Source of the DNA: JAVBMJ01 sp031551275
Lineage (GTDB): Bacteria; Bacteroidota; Bacteroidia; Bacteroidales; Rikenellaceae
Length of the DNA stretch: 64,000 bases
Assembly (NCBI GenBank): GCA_031551275.1
Contig: JAVBNX010000013.1
Coordinates: forward strand, 1 to 64,000
Reading direction: 5' to 3'
A model generated the notes under the pieces. It was given only the letters and a program-made list of their open reading frames with translations. It was not told the DNA's origin and did not search any database. The stretch's first letter is position 1; every line of letters starts with the position of its first letter. Position numbers and translations under genes: made by a program. Positions 1 to 7,623 of the stretch are shown here, piece by piece.

Positions 1-266
1 TCCATTTTGATCTCGTACCCTTTCGACACGCCTTCCACCATGTTGGCGATGAGCGCGCGATAAAGTCCGTGCATCGAGCGGTGCCGGGGCTGGTTGGTTG
101 GGCGGGTTACTGTCAATACTCCATCCTCCGCTTTGACTTCGATATCGGGATCCACTTTCTGGCTCAAAGTCCCGAGAGGCCCTTTCACGCTCACCGTATT
201 ATCGTCGGAGATCGTAACCGTCACTCCGGCGGGCAAGTTTACAGGTAATTTTCCAATTCTTGACAT
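1..266 (-). CDS. rplF: 50S ribosomal protein L6, N-terminal part (cut by window edge)
   Basis: The reverse strand encodes about 88 N-terminal residues beginning MSRIGKLPVNLPAGVTV, the characteristic start of bacterial L6, and continuing into the beta-sheet region (QPRHRSMHGLYRALIANMVEGVSKGYE). L6 binds 23S rRNA near the factor-binding site of the large subunit. The rest of the gene (L6 is usually about 180 residues) lies before position 1. It follows rpsH by about 30 nt, as in other bacterial spc operons, so it is co-transcribed with the ribosomal cluster. The reading frame is open to the edge; only truncation by the window is seen. Confidence 0.96.
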   Translation of the reverse strand, partial: MSRIGKLPVNLPAGVTVTISDDNTVSVKGPLGTLSQKVDPDIEVKAEDGVLTVTRPTNQPRHRSMHGLYRALIANMVEGVSKGYEIKM

Positions 267-297
267 TTCTTGTTATCGTTTAATTATTCGTTATCGA

Positions 298-696
298 TTA
301 ATAGACGTAGCACAACACCTCTCCGCCGACGTTCTCCTTGCGAGCCTGTTTGTCGGTCATGATGCCCTTCGAAGTCGAAACGATGGCGATACCGAGCCCG
401 TGCAATACGGTCGGCATTTCGGCGACGTTCGAATAGCGCCTCAGGCCGGGACGGCTGACGCGGCGCAGGCCCTTGATGGCATTGGTTTTGGTTTCGGGGT
501 GGTACTTGAGGGCGATCTTGATGGTAGGGTGCCCTTTTTCGTCCTTATCCTGCTTGTATGCAAGGATATATCCCTGGTCGTGGAGGATCTTTGTGATCTC
601 CATCTTCATTTTTGATGCAGGAGCTTCAACCACCTTGTGGTTGGCTTTCACTGCGTTCCTGATTCTGGTCAGGAAATCCGAAATCGGATCGGTCAT
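298..696 (-). CDS. rpsH: 30S ribosomal protein S8
   Basis: 132 residues, the normal length for bacterial S8. The start MTDPISDFLTRIRNA and the C-terminal STSKGIMTDKQAR signature are both present. S8 is a primary 16S rRNA-binding protein of the central domain and, in E. coli, the translational repressor of the spc operon. It lies between rpsN (32 nt upstream) and rplF (31 nt downstream) in the usual order. No S8-binding mRNA hairpin was recognised before rplE here, so autoregulation cannot be claimed from this sequence. Confidence 0.98.
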   Translation of the reverse strand: MTDPISDFLTRIRNAVKANHKVVEAPASKMKMEITKILHDQGYILAYKQDKDEKGHPTIKIALKYHPETKTNAIKGLRRVSRPGLRRYSNVAEMPTVLHGLGIAIVSTSKGIMTDKQARKENVGGEVLCYVY

Positions 697-728
697 TGTT
701 TTCTATTGATTTAGTTGTTGTGTTTTGC

Positions 729-998
729 TTACCAGCTTGCCTTCTTTACCCCCGGAATAAGCCCGTTGGAGGCCATTTCGCGGAACTGGATGCGGCTCAC
801 GCCGAACAACCTCATGTAGCCCTTCGGGCGGCCGGTGATCTGGCAGCGGTTGTGCAGGCGAACGGGGTTCGAGTTGCGGGGCAACTTGGACAGACCCAGC
901 TGGTCCCCCTCTTTTTTGAGGGCCTCGCGCTTAGCGGCATACCTTTGCACGAGCTTGAGGCGCTTGGCCTCACGTGCCTTCATCGATTCTTTTGCCAT
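729..998 (-). CDS. rpsN: 30S ribosomal protein S14, zinc-free form
   Basis: 89 residues with the S14 C-terminal block CQITGRPKGYMRLFGVSR and ending SNGLIPGVKKASW. Only one cysteine is present, so the paired CxxC zinc-ribbon motifs of the short zinc-binding S14 are absent; this is the longer zinc-independent type. It sits 3 nt after rplE and before rpsH, its standard position in the spc operon. S14 belongs to the 3' major domain (head) of the small subunit. Confidence 0.98.
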   Translation of the reverse strand: MAKESMKAREAKRLKLVQRYAAKREALKKEGDQLGLSKLPRNSNPVRLHNRCQITGRPKGYMRLFGVSRIQFREMASNGLIPGVKKASW

Positions 999-1001
999 TG
1001 C

Positions 1002-1574
1002 TTATGCGTTTTCGATTGCTGTTTTCTTTGCGTTTTTGAACGGAAGGCCGAACTCGCGCAGCAGGGCGTAGCCTTCGGCGTCGGTCTTGGCGTTGGTCAC
1101 GAAGGTAATCTCCATGCCGAACATCTTGGTGATCTTGTCGATCTCGATCTCCGGGAAGATGATTTGCTCCTGGATACCCAGCGTGTAATTACCTTGTCCG
1201 TCGAATTTTTCGTTGATCCCCTTGAAGTCGCGGATACGCGGAAGCGCCACGGCGATCAGCCTTTCCAGGAACTCGTACATCTTCTGGCCCCTCAGGGTTA
1301 CTTTCACGCCGATGGGCATGCCCTTACGGAGTTTGAAGTTCGAAATGTCCTTGGTCGACTTGGTGGTAACGGCTTTCTGGCCGGTAATGGTACCGAGTTC
1401 GTCGGCGGCTACCTCCAACAGTTTCTTGTCGGCGATGGCCTGGCCCATACCCTGGTTGATGACGATCTTCTCCAACCGGGGAGCCTGCATGACCGTTTTG
1501 TAGGAAAACTCCTTGATCAGCGAAGGAACGATCTTCTCGCGGTAAAGCGTCTTGAGTGTAGGTTGGTATTCCAT
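1002..1574 (-). CDS. rplE: 50S ribosomal protein L5
   Basis: 190 residues, within the usual range for L5 (about 180). It starts MEYQPTLKTLYREKIVPSL and carries the L5 core (INQGMGQA, KLRKGMPIGVKVTLRG) and the C-terminal FVTNAKTDAEGYALL block. L5 binds 5S rRNA and contacts S13 across the subunit bridge. Its ATG overlaps the stop codon of rplX by one base (TAATG), suggesting translational coupling. Confidence 0.98.
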   Translation of the reverse strand: MEYQPTLKTLYREKIVPSLIKEFSYKTVMQAPRLEKIVINQGMGQAIADKKLLEVAADELGTITGQKAVTTKSTKDISNFKLRKGMPIGVKVTLRGQKMYEFLERLIAVALPRIRDFKGINEKFDGQGNYTLGIQEQIIFPEIEIDKITKMFGMEITFVTNAKTDAEGYALLREFGLPFKNAKKTAIENA

Positions 1575-1894
1575 TATTTGATCTCCTCCCCTGACTTTTT
1601 AGCGTAACGAACAATTTTACCGTCCACAACCTTGCGTCCGACCCGGCTGGGCTTGCCGCTCTTGGGGTCGATCAACTGGAGGTTGGAAATGTGGATGGGG
1701 GCCTCTTGTTTTACAATGCCACCCTGGGGGTTCTGCGCGTTGGGCTTGGTATGCTTCGAGACCAGGTTGAGTCCCTCCACGAAGGCCCTTTGGTCTTTGA
1801 CCTGCATCTTGAGCACGCGTCCCTGGCGGCCTTTGTCGTCTCCGGCAATGACCATCACGGTGTCCCCTTTTTTGATATGCAATTTTACTGACAT
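1574..1894 (-). CDS. rplX: 50S ribosomal protein L24
   Basis: 106 residues with an N-terminal KOW motif (KKGDTVMVIAGDDKGRQG) as expected for L24, an assembly-initiator protein binding the 5' end of 23S rRNA. The body PNAQNPQGGIVKQEAPIHIS is typical. It lies 16 nt after rplN, and its stop overlaps the rplE start by one base. No anomalies are visible. Confidence 0.98.
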   Translation of the reverse strand: MSVKLHIKKGDTVMVIAGDDKGRQGRVLKMQVKDQRAFVEGLNLVSKHTKPNAQNPQGGIVKQEAPIHISNLQLIDPKSGKPSRVGRKVVDGKIVRYAKKSGEEIK

Positions 1895-1910
1895 CTCTTT
1901 GGTTTTTTGC

Positions 1911-2276
1911 TTATAATACTTCAGGAGCCAGCGATATGATCTTCATGTACGAGTCGCGCAGTTCCCTGGCAACCGGCCCGAAGATACGCGTACCGCGCAT
2001 TTCGCCCTGGTTGTTCAGGAGTACGACCGCGTTGTCGTCGAAACGGATGTAAGAGCCGTTCTGGCGGCGGATCTCCTTCTTGGTGCGGACAACGACCGCT
2101 TTGGAGACCGTGCCTTTCTTCATATCGCCCGAAGGGGTCGCGCTCTTGACCGTTACCACGATCTTGTCGCCGATCGAGGCGTAGCGCTTCCTGGTACCGC
2201 CCAACACACGGATGCAAAGGACTTCCTTTGCGCCGCTGTTGTCGGCCACTGTGAGTCTGCTTTCTTGTTGTATCAT
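1911..2276 (-). CDS. rplN: 50S ribosomal protein L14
   Basis: 121 residues, essentially the fixed length of L14 (about 122). It begins MIQQESRLTVADNSGAKE and carries the conserved IRVLGGTRKRYASIGD and GTRIFGPVARELR blocks. L14 sits at the subunit interface and contacts 16S helix 14 and release or silencing factors. It is 2 nt after rpsQ and 16 nt before rplX, in the invariant spc-operon order. Confidence 0.98.
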   Translation of the reverse strand: MIQQESRLTVADNSGAKEVLCIRVLGGTRKRYASIGDKIVVTVKSATPSGDMKKGTVSKAVVVRTKKEIRRQNGSYIRFDDNAVVLLNNQGEMRGTRIFGPVARELRDSYMKIISLAPEVL

Positions 2277-2278
2277 GG

Positions 2279-2533
2279 CTATTTCGCTCTTTCAATGATT
2301 TCTACTAACCTCCAGCGTTTGGTCTTGGACAGGGGACGAGTCTCCATGATCTTGACCGTGTCGCCGGGATTGCAGGTATTTTCATCGTCTGCGGCGACAA
2401 AACGGGTCGTTTTGTTCACAAACTTGCCGTAGATGGGGTGCTTGACCTTCCTTTTGACCGCAACCACGATGGATTTCTCCATTTTGTTGCTGGCTACTAC
2501 GCCGATGCGCTCTTTTCTGAGATTCCTTTCCAT
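2279..2533 (-). CDS. rpsQ: 30S ribosomal protein S17
   Basis: 84 residues with the S17 OB-fold sequence (RKERIGVVASNKMEKSIVVA, KHPIYGKFV, NPGDTVKIMETRPLSKTKRW). S17 is an early-assembling protein of the 16S 5' domain. The gene follows rpmC by 5 nt and precedes rplN by 2 nt. The very short spacers show it is read from the same polycistronic mRNA as its neighbours. Confidence 0.98.
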   Translation of the reverse strand: MERNLRKERIGVVASNKMEKSIVVAVKRKVKHPIYGKFVNKTTRFVAADDENTCNPGDTVKIMETRPLSKTKRWRLVEIIERAK

Positions 2534-2538
2534 CGCGT

Positions 2539-2736
2539 TTACTTGTTAACGGTTTGTTTCTGTTTGAGGATGGTCATCATCCGGGCGATATCCCTGCGGT
2601 TCTTCTTGAGCACCGAAGGATTCTCCACGGGCGAGGTAGCGTGGTTGAATTTCAACCTCACCATATCCGCCTTTGCTGCCTCGATCTTCTCCTGGAGGTC
2701 GGCAACCGAGAGTTCGTTGATTTCTGTTGTCTTCAT
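2539..2736 (-). CDS. rpmC: 50S ribosomal protein L29
   Basis: 65 residues forming the usual small two-helix L29: NELSVADLQEKIEAAKADMVRL, then the basic KKNRRDIARMMTILKQKQ. L29 lies at the polypeptide exit tunnel near L23 and helps dock the signal recognition particle and trigger factor. It is located between rplP and rpsQ as in nearly all bacteria. Confidence 0.97.
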   Translation of the reverse strand: MKTTEINELSVADLQEKIEAAKADMVRLKFNHATSPVENPSVLKKNRRDIARMMTILKQKQTVNK

Positions 2737-2752
2737 CTCTTATGCTTTTCTC

Positions 2753-3181
2753 TTAATTGGAGGATTCGTCGTAGTCCCTGCGGACGATGAACTTGGTGGG
2801 GATGGGCAGCTTCTGGGCACCGAGGCGCAGGGCCTCCTGAGCCACTTCGAAGGGCACGCCTTCCGCTTCGATCAGGATGCGGCCGGGGGTTACCGGGGCC
2901 ACGAAGCCCTCGGGAGCACCCTTACCTTTACCCATCCGGACCTCGGCGGGTTTTTTGGTGATGGGCTTGTCCGGGAAGATGCGGATCCAAATCTGGCCTT
3001 CACGCTTCATGTGACGCACGATGGCCTGACGGGCGGCTTCGATCTGGCGGCCCGTGATCCAGGTGGAATCGAGGGCTTTGATGCCGAACGAGCCGAACGC
3101 CAACTGGTTACCGCGGCCTGCGACGCCTTTCATGCGCCCTTTCTGCATCCTGCGGAACTTGGTCTTTTTTGGCTGTAACAT
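2753..3181 (-). CDS. rplP: 50S ribosomal protein L16
   Basis: 142 residues beginning MLQPKKTKFRRMQKGRMKG, with the conserved WITGRQIEAARQAIVRHMKR and MGKGKGAPEGFVAPVTPG segments. L16 organises the A-site region of the large subunit near 23S helices 38 and 89. It lies 29 nt after rpsC and 16 nt before rpmC. Sequence and length are ordinary. Confidence 0.98.
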   Translation of the reverse strand: MLQPKKTKFRRMQKGRMKGVAGRGNQLAFGSFGIKALDSTWITGRQIEAARQAIVRHMKREGQIWIRIFPDKPITKKPAEVRMGKGKGAPEGFVAPVTPGRILIEAEGVPFEVAQEALRLGAQKLPIPTKFIVRRDYDESSN

Positions 3182-3210
3182 TATCGTTTACTTTTACTTG
3201 TTTTACACTA

Positions 3211-4032
3211 TTACCTGCGTCCTCCACGGTCGCCGCCACGGCCTCCGCGGTCGCCGCCGCGATCACCGCGGTCACCACGGTCGCCGCGTCCGCCGCGATC
3301 CCTGCGGTCGCCGCGCTCGCCGCCCCTGGGACGACGGCCCTCGCCGCCACCCTGTCCCTGGACGTTTCCGGCCGCGCTTGCGCCCTGGATTTCGAACAGG
3401 TCGCGCTTGCCGTAGACCTCGCCGGTGCAGATCCATACTTTGATCCCCAGGATGCCGACCTTGGTCAGGGCCTCCGAGAGGGAGTAGTCCACGTCGGCAC
3501 GGAAGGTGTGCAAAGGGATACGGCCCTCTTTGTAGGTCTCGCTGCGCGCCATTTCGGCTCCGCCCACGCGGCCCGAGATCTGAATCTTGATCCCCTCGGC
3601 GCCCATGCGGATGGTCGACGCGATGGCGGTCTTCACAGCCCTGCGGTAGGAGATGCGTCCCTCCAGCTGGCGGGCGATGTTCTGGCCTACGATCACCGAG
3701 TCGATCTCGGGGCGCTTGACTTCGAAGATGTTGATCTGCACCTCTTTGGAGGTCAGTTTCTTCAGCTCTTCCTTCAGCTTGTCGACCTCTGCGCCGCCGC
3801 GGCCGATGATGATGCCCGGGCGTGCGGTCGAGATGGTAACGGTAACCAGTTTGAGCGTGCGCTCGATGATGATCTTGCTGATGCTCGCCTTGGCCAGACG
3901 GGTGTTCAGGTACTTGCGGATTTTGTTGTCCTCAACCAGTTTGGAGGAGAAATCCTTGCCTCCGTACCAGTTGGAGTCCCAACCGCGGATGATGCCTAAA
4001 CGATTCGATATCGGATTGACTTTCTGTCCCAT
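3211..4032 (-). CDS. rpsC: 30S ribosomal protein S3 with Arg/Gly/Asp-rich C-terminal tail
   Basis: 273 residues. The first 218 or so are a normal S3: MGQKVNPISNRLGIIRGW, a KH domain with IIIGRGG, and the C-terminal domain GRVGGAEMARSE and KVWICTGEV. S3 lines the mRNA entry channel and contributes ribosomal helicase activity. The last about 50 residues form a low-complexity tail of repeated RGGDRGG/RGDRGD units, encoded by an imperfect CGG/CGCGGTCGCC-type DNA repeat at 3211-3370. Tails of variable length on S3 are known in several phyla, but this one is strongly RGG-like. It lies 4 nt before rplV's stop and upstream of rplP. Confidence 0.98.
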   Translation of the reverse strand: MGQKVNPISNRLGIIRGWDSNWYGGKDFSSKLVEDNKIRKYLNTRLAKASISKIIIERTLKLVTVTISTARPGIIIGRGGAEVDKLKEELKKLTSKEVQINIFEVKRPEIDSVIVGQNIARQLEGRISYRRAVKTAIASTIRMGAEGIKIQISGRVGGAEMARSETYKEGRIPLHTFRADVDYSLSEALTKVGILGIKVWICTGEVYGKRDLFEIQGASAAGNVQGQGGGEGRRPRGGERGDRRDRGGRGDRGDRGDRGGDRGGRGGDRGGRR

Positions 4033-4036
4033 CTGT

Positions 4037-4447
4037 TTACTTTTTTTCTTCGATTACCAACTTGTCCACCACGATGGTCACGTGGTTGGAACGCTTGCGG
4101 ATCCTGTGGGCACGGCCCTGGGGTGCGGGTTGCACGCGCTTGAGCTGACGGCCGCTGTCGACCATGATCTCCTTGACGCACAACGGGGTGTCCTCCAGCC
4201 TTTGTCCCTCGTTCTTGGCCTCCCAGTTGGCGATGGCCGAACGCAGGAGTTTTTCGAGGCGGATGGATGCTTCCTTCTTGCTGAAACGCAGAATACCCAG
4301 GGCACGGTTGATCTCCACGCCGCGCACGGTGTCGGCCACGAGCCTCATCTTGCGGGGCGAAGTGGGGCAGTCCTTGAGGCTGGCCACCGCTTTCTGCTTC
4401 TTATCGGCCTTGAATTTCTCGGCCATTACGCTTTTTCTTGATCCCAT
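4037..4447 (-). CDS. rplV: 50S ribosomal protein L22
   Basis: 136 residues with the L22 core TSPRKMRLVADTVRGVEINRALGILRF and the C-terminal hairpin HRIRKRSNHVTIVVDK. L22 lines the polypeptide exit tunnel, and its beta-hairpin loop (about residues 105-120) is where macrolide-resistance changes occur; nothing abnormal is seen there. MGSRKSVMAEKF is taken as the start because homologues begin with a similar MGxRK sequence. A second ATG (MAEKF) at 4426 is possible. It lies 6 nt after rpsS. Confidence 0.98.
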   Translation of the reverse strand: MGSRKSVMAEKFKADKKQKAVASLKDCPTSPRKMRLVADTVRGVEINRALGILRFSKKEASIRLEKLLRSAIANWEAKNEGQRLEDTPLCVKEIMVDSGRQLKRVQPAPQGRAHRIRKRSNHVTIVVDKLVIEEKK

Positions 4448-4453
4448 GTCCTG

Positions 4454-4723
4454 TTATTTTTTCTTGTTACCGGCATGACCCCGGAAGTTGCGGGTGGGGG
4501 AGAACTCGCCCAGTTTGTGTCCTACCATGTTCTCAGTTACATAGACGGGAATGAATTTGTTCCCGTTGTGGACCGCGATGGTCTGGCCGACGAAGTCCGG
4601 GGAGATCATACTGGCCCTGGACCAGGTCTTGATCACGGCCTTCTTCCCGCCTTGGGCCTGGGCGGCAACCCTGGACTCCAGTTTGGGCTCGATGTATGGT
4701 CCTTTTTTTAATGAACGGCTCAT
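4454..4723 (-). CDS. rpsS: 30S ribosomal protein S19
   Basis: 89 residues beginning MSRSLKKGPYIEPKL, with the conserved KTWSRASMISPDFVGQTIAVHNG and GHKLGEFSPTR signatures. S19 is in the head of the small subunit and forms a bridge with L5 while contacting A-site tRNA. It is situated between rplB and rplV, the standard S10-operon order. The sequence is ordinary. Confidence 0.98.
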   Translation of the reverse strand: MSRSLKKGPYIEPKLESRVAAQAQGGKKAVIKTWSRASMISPDFVGQTIAVHNGNKFIPVYVTENMVGHKLGEFSPTRNFRGHAGNKKK

Positions 4724-4746
4724 ATCTTCTGTTTTTTTATCCGTGA

Positions 4747-5568
4747 TTACTTGTTACGACGCGAAACAATGAATTTCGAAGTCGTCTTCTTGGGGTTGCG
4801 GGTCTTGTAACCCTTGGCCAGCAAGCCTTTGCGCGAACGGGGGTGACCGCCGGACGCACGCCCTTCGCCACCGCCCATGGGGTGGTCGACCGGGTTCATC
4901 ACAACGCCCCTGTTCCTCGGGCGGCGTCCGAGCCAACGCTGGCGGCCGGCTTTGCCGTCCTGCTCCAGGCTGTGGTCGGGGTTGGAGACGGCGCCGATGG
5001 TAGCCTTGCAGGTTACCAACACCATGCGGGTCTCGCCCGAGGGCAACTTGATGATGGCGAACTTACCTTCGCGGGCCAGCAGTTGGGCGTAGGTACCCGC
5101 GCTGCGGGCCATGGCCGCACCCTGTCCGGGGTAGAGCTCGATGTTGTGGATCACGGTTCCCAGGGGGATCTCCGAGAGGAAGAGGCTGTTGCCCACCTCG
5201 GGAGCGACGCCCGCGCCCGACTGGACTTTCTGCCCTACCTTCAGGCCGTTGGGGGCCAGGATGTAGCTTTTCGTACCGTCTGTGTAGACGATCAACGCGA
5301 TCCTCGCCGAACGGTTGGGATCGTACTCGATGGTCTTGACCGTCGCGTCCATCTCTTTGGCGCGCTTGAAGTCCACGATGCGGTACATCTGCTTGTTGCC
5401 GCCTCCGAGGTAGCGTACGGTCATCTTACCGGTCTGGTTGCGGCCGCCGGAGTTCTTCTTGGGGGCCAACAGCGACTTTTCGGGAGTCTGGGATGTAATA
5501 TCGTCAAACCTGCCGCCGATCTTATGCCTTGTGCCCGGTGTCATGGGCTTGAATTTTTTAACTGCCAT
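4747..5568 (-). CDS. rplB: 50S ribosomal protein L2
   Basis: 273 residues, the expected length. The RNA-binding domain (KNSGGRNQTGKMTVRYLGGGNKQ) and the C-terminal RGVVMNPVDHPMGGGEGRASGG block are both present, including the conserved histidine region needed for peptidyl transferase centre assembly. L2 is one of the most conserved large-subunit proteins. The gene follows rplW by 5 nt and precedes rpsS by 23 nt. Confidence 0.98.
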   Translation of the reverse strand: MAVKKFKPMTPGTRHKIGGRFDDITSQTPEKSLLAPKKNSGGRNQTGKMTVRYLGGGNKQMYRIVDFKRAKEMDATVKTIEYDPNRSARIALIVYTDGTKSYILAPNGLKVGQKVQSGAGVAPEVGNSLFLSEIPLGTVIHNIELYPGQGAAMARSAGTYAQLLAREGKFAIIKLPSGETRMVLVTCKATIGAVSNPDHSLEQDGKAGRQRWLGRRPRNRGVVMNPVDHPMGGGEGRASGGHPRSRKGLLAKGYKTRNPKKTTSKFIVSRRNK

Positions 5569-5573
5569 GGTTT

Positions 5574-5864
5574 TTAGATATTACTGTAAAAATCGATCTT
5601 ATCGCCCTCTTTCAAGGTGACGATAGCTTTCTTGAAGTTGTTGGCCTGACCCACCAGAAGTCCCGCTTTGGTGAAGCGGCGCTTGTCTTTGCCCATGTAG
5701 AACATGGTGTTGACGGCCGTGACGCTCACGCCGTACATCTCTTCGACAGCTTTTTTGATCTGGATCTTGTTAGCGCGGGGGTCGACCCTGAAACCGTAAC
5801 GATTCAACTTTTCGCCCTGAATCGTCATCTTTTCGGTCAGTATGGGCTTAACTAATGATTCCAT
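5574..5864 (-). CDS. rplW: 50S ribosomal protein L23
   Basis: 96 residues with the L23 fold sequence: LVKPILTEKMT, then FRVDPRANKIQIKKAVEEMYGVSVTAVNTM, and the GLLVGQANNFKKAIVTLKEGD end. L23 is located at the tunnel exit and is the docking site of trigger factor and SRP. It sits 2 nt after rplD and 5 nt before rplB. Confidence 0.98.
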   Translation of the reverse strand: MESLVKPILTEKMTIQGEKLNRYGFRVDPRANKIQIKKAVEEMYGVSVTAVNTMFYMGKDKRRFTKAGLLVGQANNFKKAIVTLKEGDKIDFYSNI

Positions 5865-5866
5865 GT

Positions 5867-6499
5867 TTATTCTTTGGCTAACAGTTCGTTAATAACGTTG
5901 AGCGAACCTTCGGCCACCAAAAGGGCGGCTGCGTTCATCACGTCGTAGGTACATACGCTCTCGGCCGTAACGACCTTCACGTTCTTCAGGTTGCGCGACG
6001 AAAGGGTCACGTTGTGGTCGCTCTTGGGGAGCACCACCAACACCTTCTTGCCGCCCAGCTTCAGGCTCTCGGCGATGCCGAGCCAGGTCTTGGTCTTGGG
6101 AGTCTCCATAGTGAAGTCCTCGACCACGGTGATCGCCTCGCCCTTGGCTTTGTAGGCCAGTGCGCTGCGGCGCGCCAGTTGCTTGAGTTTGCGGTTGAGC
6201 TTGAAGCCGTACCAGCGGGGCTGGGGGCCGAAGATCCGACCGCCGCCCGGAAAGAGGGGCGACTTGATGCTGCCTGCGCGTGCACCGCCGGTGCCTTTCT
6301 GGCGCTTGAGTTTGCGGGTCGAACCGGCCACCTCGTTGCGCTCCTTGGTCTTGTGGGTACCCTGGCGCTGGTCGGCGAGGTACTGGCGGACGTCCAGCCA
6401 GATGGCGTGGTCGTTGGGCTCGATGCCGAAAATCTTATCGTTGAGCGCCACCTTCTTGCCGGTGTCCGCGCCCGAAATGTTGTATACTGAGAGTTCCAT
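5867..6499 (-). CDS. rplD: 50S ribosomal protein L4
   Basis: 210 residues with the long tunnel loop (STRKLKRQKGTGGARAGSIK, then SPLFPGGGRIFGPQPRWY) that is the hallmark of L4. L4 lines the exit tunnel with L22, and in E. coli it represses the S10 operon by binding its leader. The 3-nt spacing after rplC indicates tight co-translation. Whether the structured spacer upstream of rplC serves an L4-dependent control here is unknown. Confidence 0.98.
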   Translation of the reverse strand: MELSVYNISGADTGKKVALNDKIFGIEPNDHAIWLDVRQYLADQRQGTHKTKERNEVAGSTRKLKRQKGTGGARAGSIKSPLFPGGGRIFGPQPRWYGFKLNRKLKQLARRSALAYKAKGEAITVVEDFTMETPKTKTWLGIAESLKLGGKKVLVVLPKSDHNVTLSSRNLKNVKVVTAESVCTYDVMNAAALLVAEGSLNVINELLAKE

Positions 6500-6502
6500 C
6501 GC

Positions 6503-7120
6503 TTAGTCTTCGATTAAAAGGTAAGACCCTTTCGCCCCGGGAATGGAACCTTTGACGAGCAAGAGGTTGTTTTCGGGGATTTTCTTGAGCATCTTCAGGT
6601 TAAGGACCTTGACCTGCTCGCCGCCTGTTTGTCCGGGAAGCCTCTTGCCTTTGAACACCCTCGACGGGTAGGAAGATGCGCCCAGCGAACCGGGTTTGCG
6701 CTGGCGGTTGTGCTGGCCGTGGGTCTGGCCGCCTACCCCACCGAAGTTGTAGCGCTTGACAACGCCCTGGAAACCTTTGCCTTTGGAGACGCCGGTAACG
6801 TCCAACCAGTCGTCGTCCTCGAAGACGTCGATGGTGATCACGTCGCCCACCTTGAGTTCGGGATCGAATTCCCTGAACTCGGCAAGACGGCGCTTGGGAG
6901 TGGTCCCGGCCTTTTTAAAGTGGCCGAGAAGACCGCTGCTGGTGTGCTTTTCCTTCATCTCGTCATAGGCAATCTGAACCGCCGAGTAACCATCTTTCTC
7001 GACCGTCTTGATTTGCGTAACAACGCAGGGACCAGCTTCAATAACAGTGCATGGTATGTTCTTACCCTCGGCACTGAAAACGGAAGTCATTCCGATTTTT
7101 TTTCCAATTAGTCCTGACAT
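6503..7120 (-). CDS. rplC: 50S ribosomal protein L3
   Basis: 205 residues beginning MSGLIGKKIGMTSVFS, with the VTGVSKGKGFQGVVKRYNF block and the finger that reaches the peptidyl transferase centre (GGQTHGQHNRQRKPGSLGAS, the glutamine methylation region). L3 is an early assembly protein. Unlike all its neighbours it is separated from the upstream gene (rpsJ) by 185 nt, which contains an inverted-repeat element (7185-7300). The 60 nt immediately before its ATG is A/T-rich, as is common for Bacteroidota translation starts. Confidence 0.98.
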   Translation of the reverse strand: MSGLIGKKIGMTSVFSAEGKNIPCTVIEAGPCVVTQIKTVEKDGYSAVQIAYDEMKEKHTSSGLLGHFKKAGTTPKRRLAEFREFDPELKVGDVITIDVFEDDDWLDVTGVSKGKGFQGVVKRYNFGGVGGQTHGQHNRQRKPGSLGASSYPSRVFKGKRLPGQTGGEQVKVLNLKMLKKIPENNLLLVKGSIPGAKGSYLLIED

Positions 7121-7184
7121 GTTTATTAATAAAAAAGTAAATTTTCTGTTTGTTGGTCCCGGGTCGGTAAAACCTTCCCCGTGG

Positions 7185-7300
7185 GATTTTTTATGAGGTT
7201 CGTATGCGACGCTCGCGAGGATTTTCGAGCGGAGCGTACTAAAGGTACGTGAGCATCGAAAACCGGAGCAGAAGGAAGCAGACGGGCCTCAGAAAAAATC
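7185..7300. repeat. 116-bp MITE-like inverted-repeat element between rpsJ and rplC
   Basis: The spacer between rpsJ and rplC is bounded by 14-bp terminal inverted repeats, GATTTTTTATGAGG at 7185-7198 and CCTCAGAAAAAATC at 7287-7300, which match at 13 of 14 positions. Inside is a second imperfect palindrome, ATTTTCGAGCGGAGCGTAC at about 7220-7239 against GTACGTGAGCATCGAAAAC at about 7245-7263. No open reading frame of note is contained. The neighbouring operon genes are separated by only 2-30 nt, so this looks like an insertion of a small non-autonomous palindromic element or a structured mRNA leader for rplC. No second copy was seen in this window. Confidence 0.6.
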
Positions 7301-7305
7301 ACACA

Positions 7306-7611
7306 TCACACTTTGATCTCGACCTCGACTCCCGAGGGAAGTTCCAGTTTCATCAACGCGTCGATCGTCTTGGGCGTCGAGGAGTAGATATCCAGTATGC
7401 GCTTGAAAGTGCAGAGCTGGAACTGCTCCCGTGCCTTCTTGTTGACGAAGGTCGACCGGTTTACCGTAAAGATCTTCTTCTGGGTGGGCAGGGGGATAGG
7501 CCCGCTGACCACTGCACCCGAATTCTTGACGGTCTTAACGATCTTCTCGGCCGATTTGTCGACCAGGTTGTGATCGTAGGACTTGAGTTTGATGCGAATT
7601 TTTTGACTCAT
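7306..7611 (-). CDS. rpsJ: 30S ribosomal protein S10
   Basis: 101 residues, the usual length, with KIRIKLKSYDHNLVDKSAEK at the start and the NRSTFVNKKAREQFQLCTFKR core. S10 is both a small-subunit head protein and the NusE transcription antitermination factor. It is placed 12 nt downstream of fusA, where many other bacteria would have tuf; fusA directly followed by rpsJ is typical of Bacteroidota. It is followed by the 185-nt structured spacer before rplC. Confidence 0.98.
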   Translation of the reverse strand: MSQKIRIKLKSYDHNLVDKSAEKIVKTVKNSGAVVSGPIPLPTQKKIFTVNRSTFVNKKAREQFQLCTFKRILDIYSSTPKTIDALMKLELPSGVEVEIKV

Positions 7612-7623
7612 CGTTATTGTTTT

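Noticed and set aside
3211..3370. Repetitive GC tract as a CRISPR or tandem-repeat array
   Set aside because: Units are short and degenerate, lie within the rpsC frame and encode the S3 tail.
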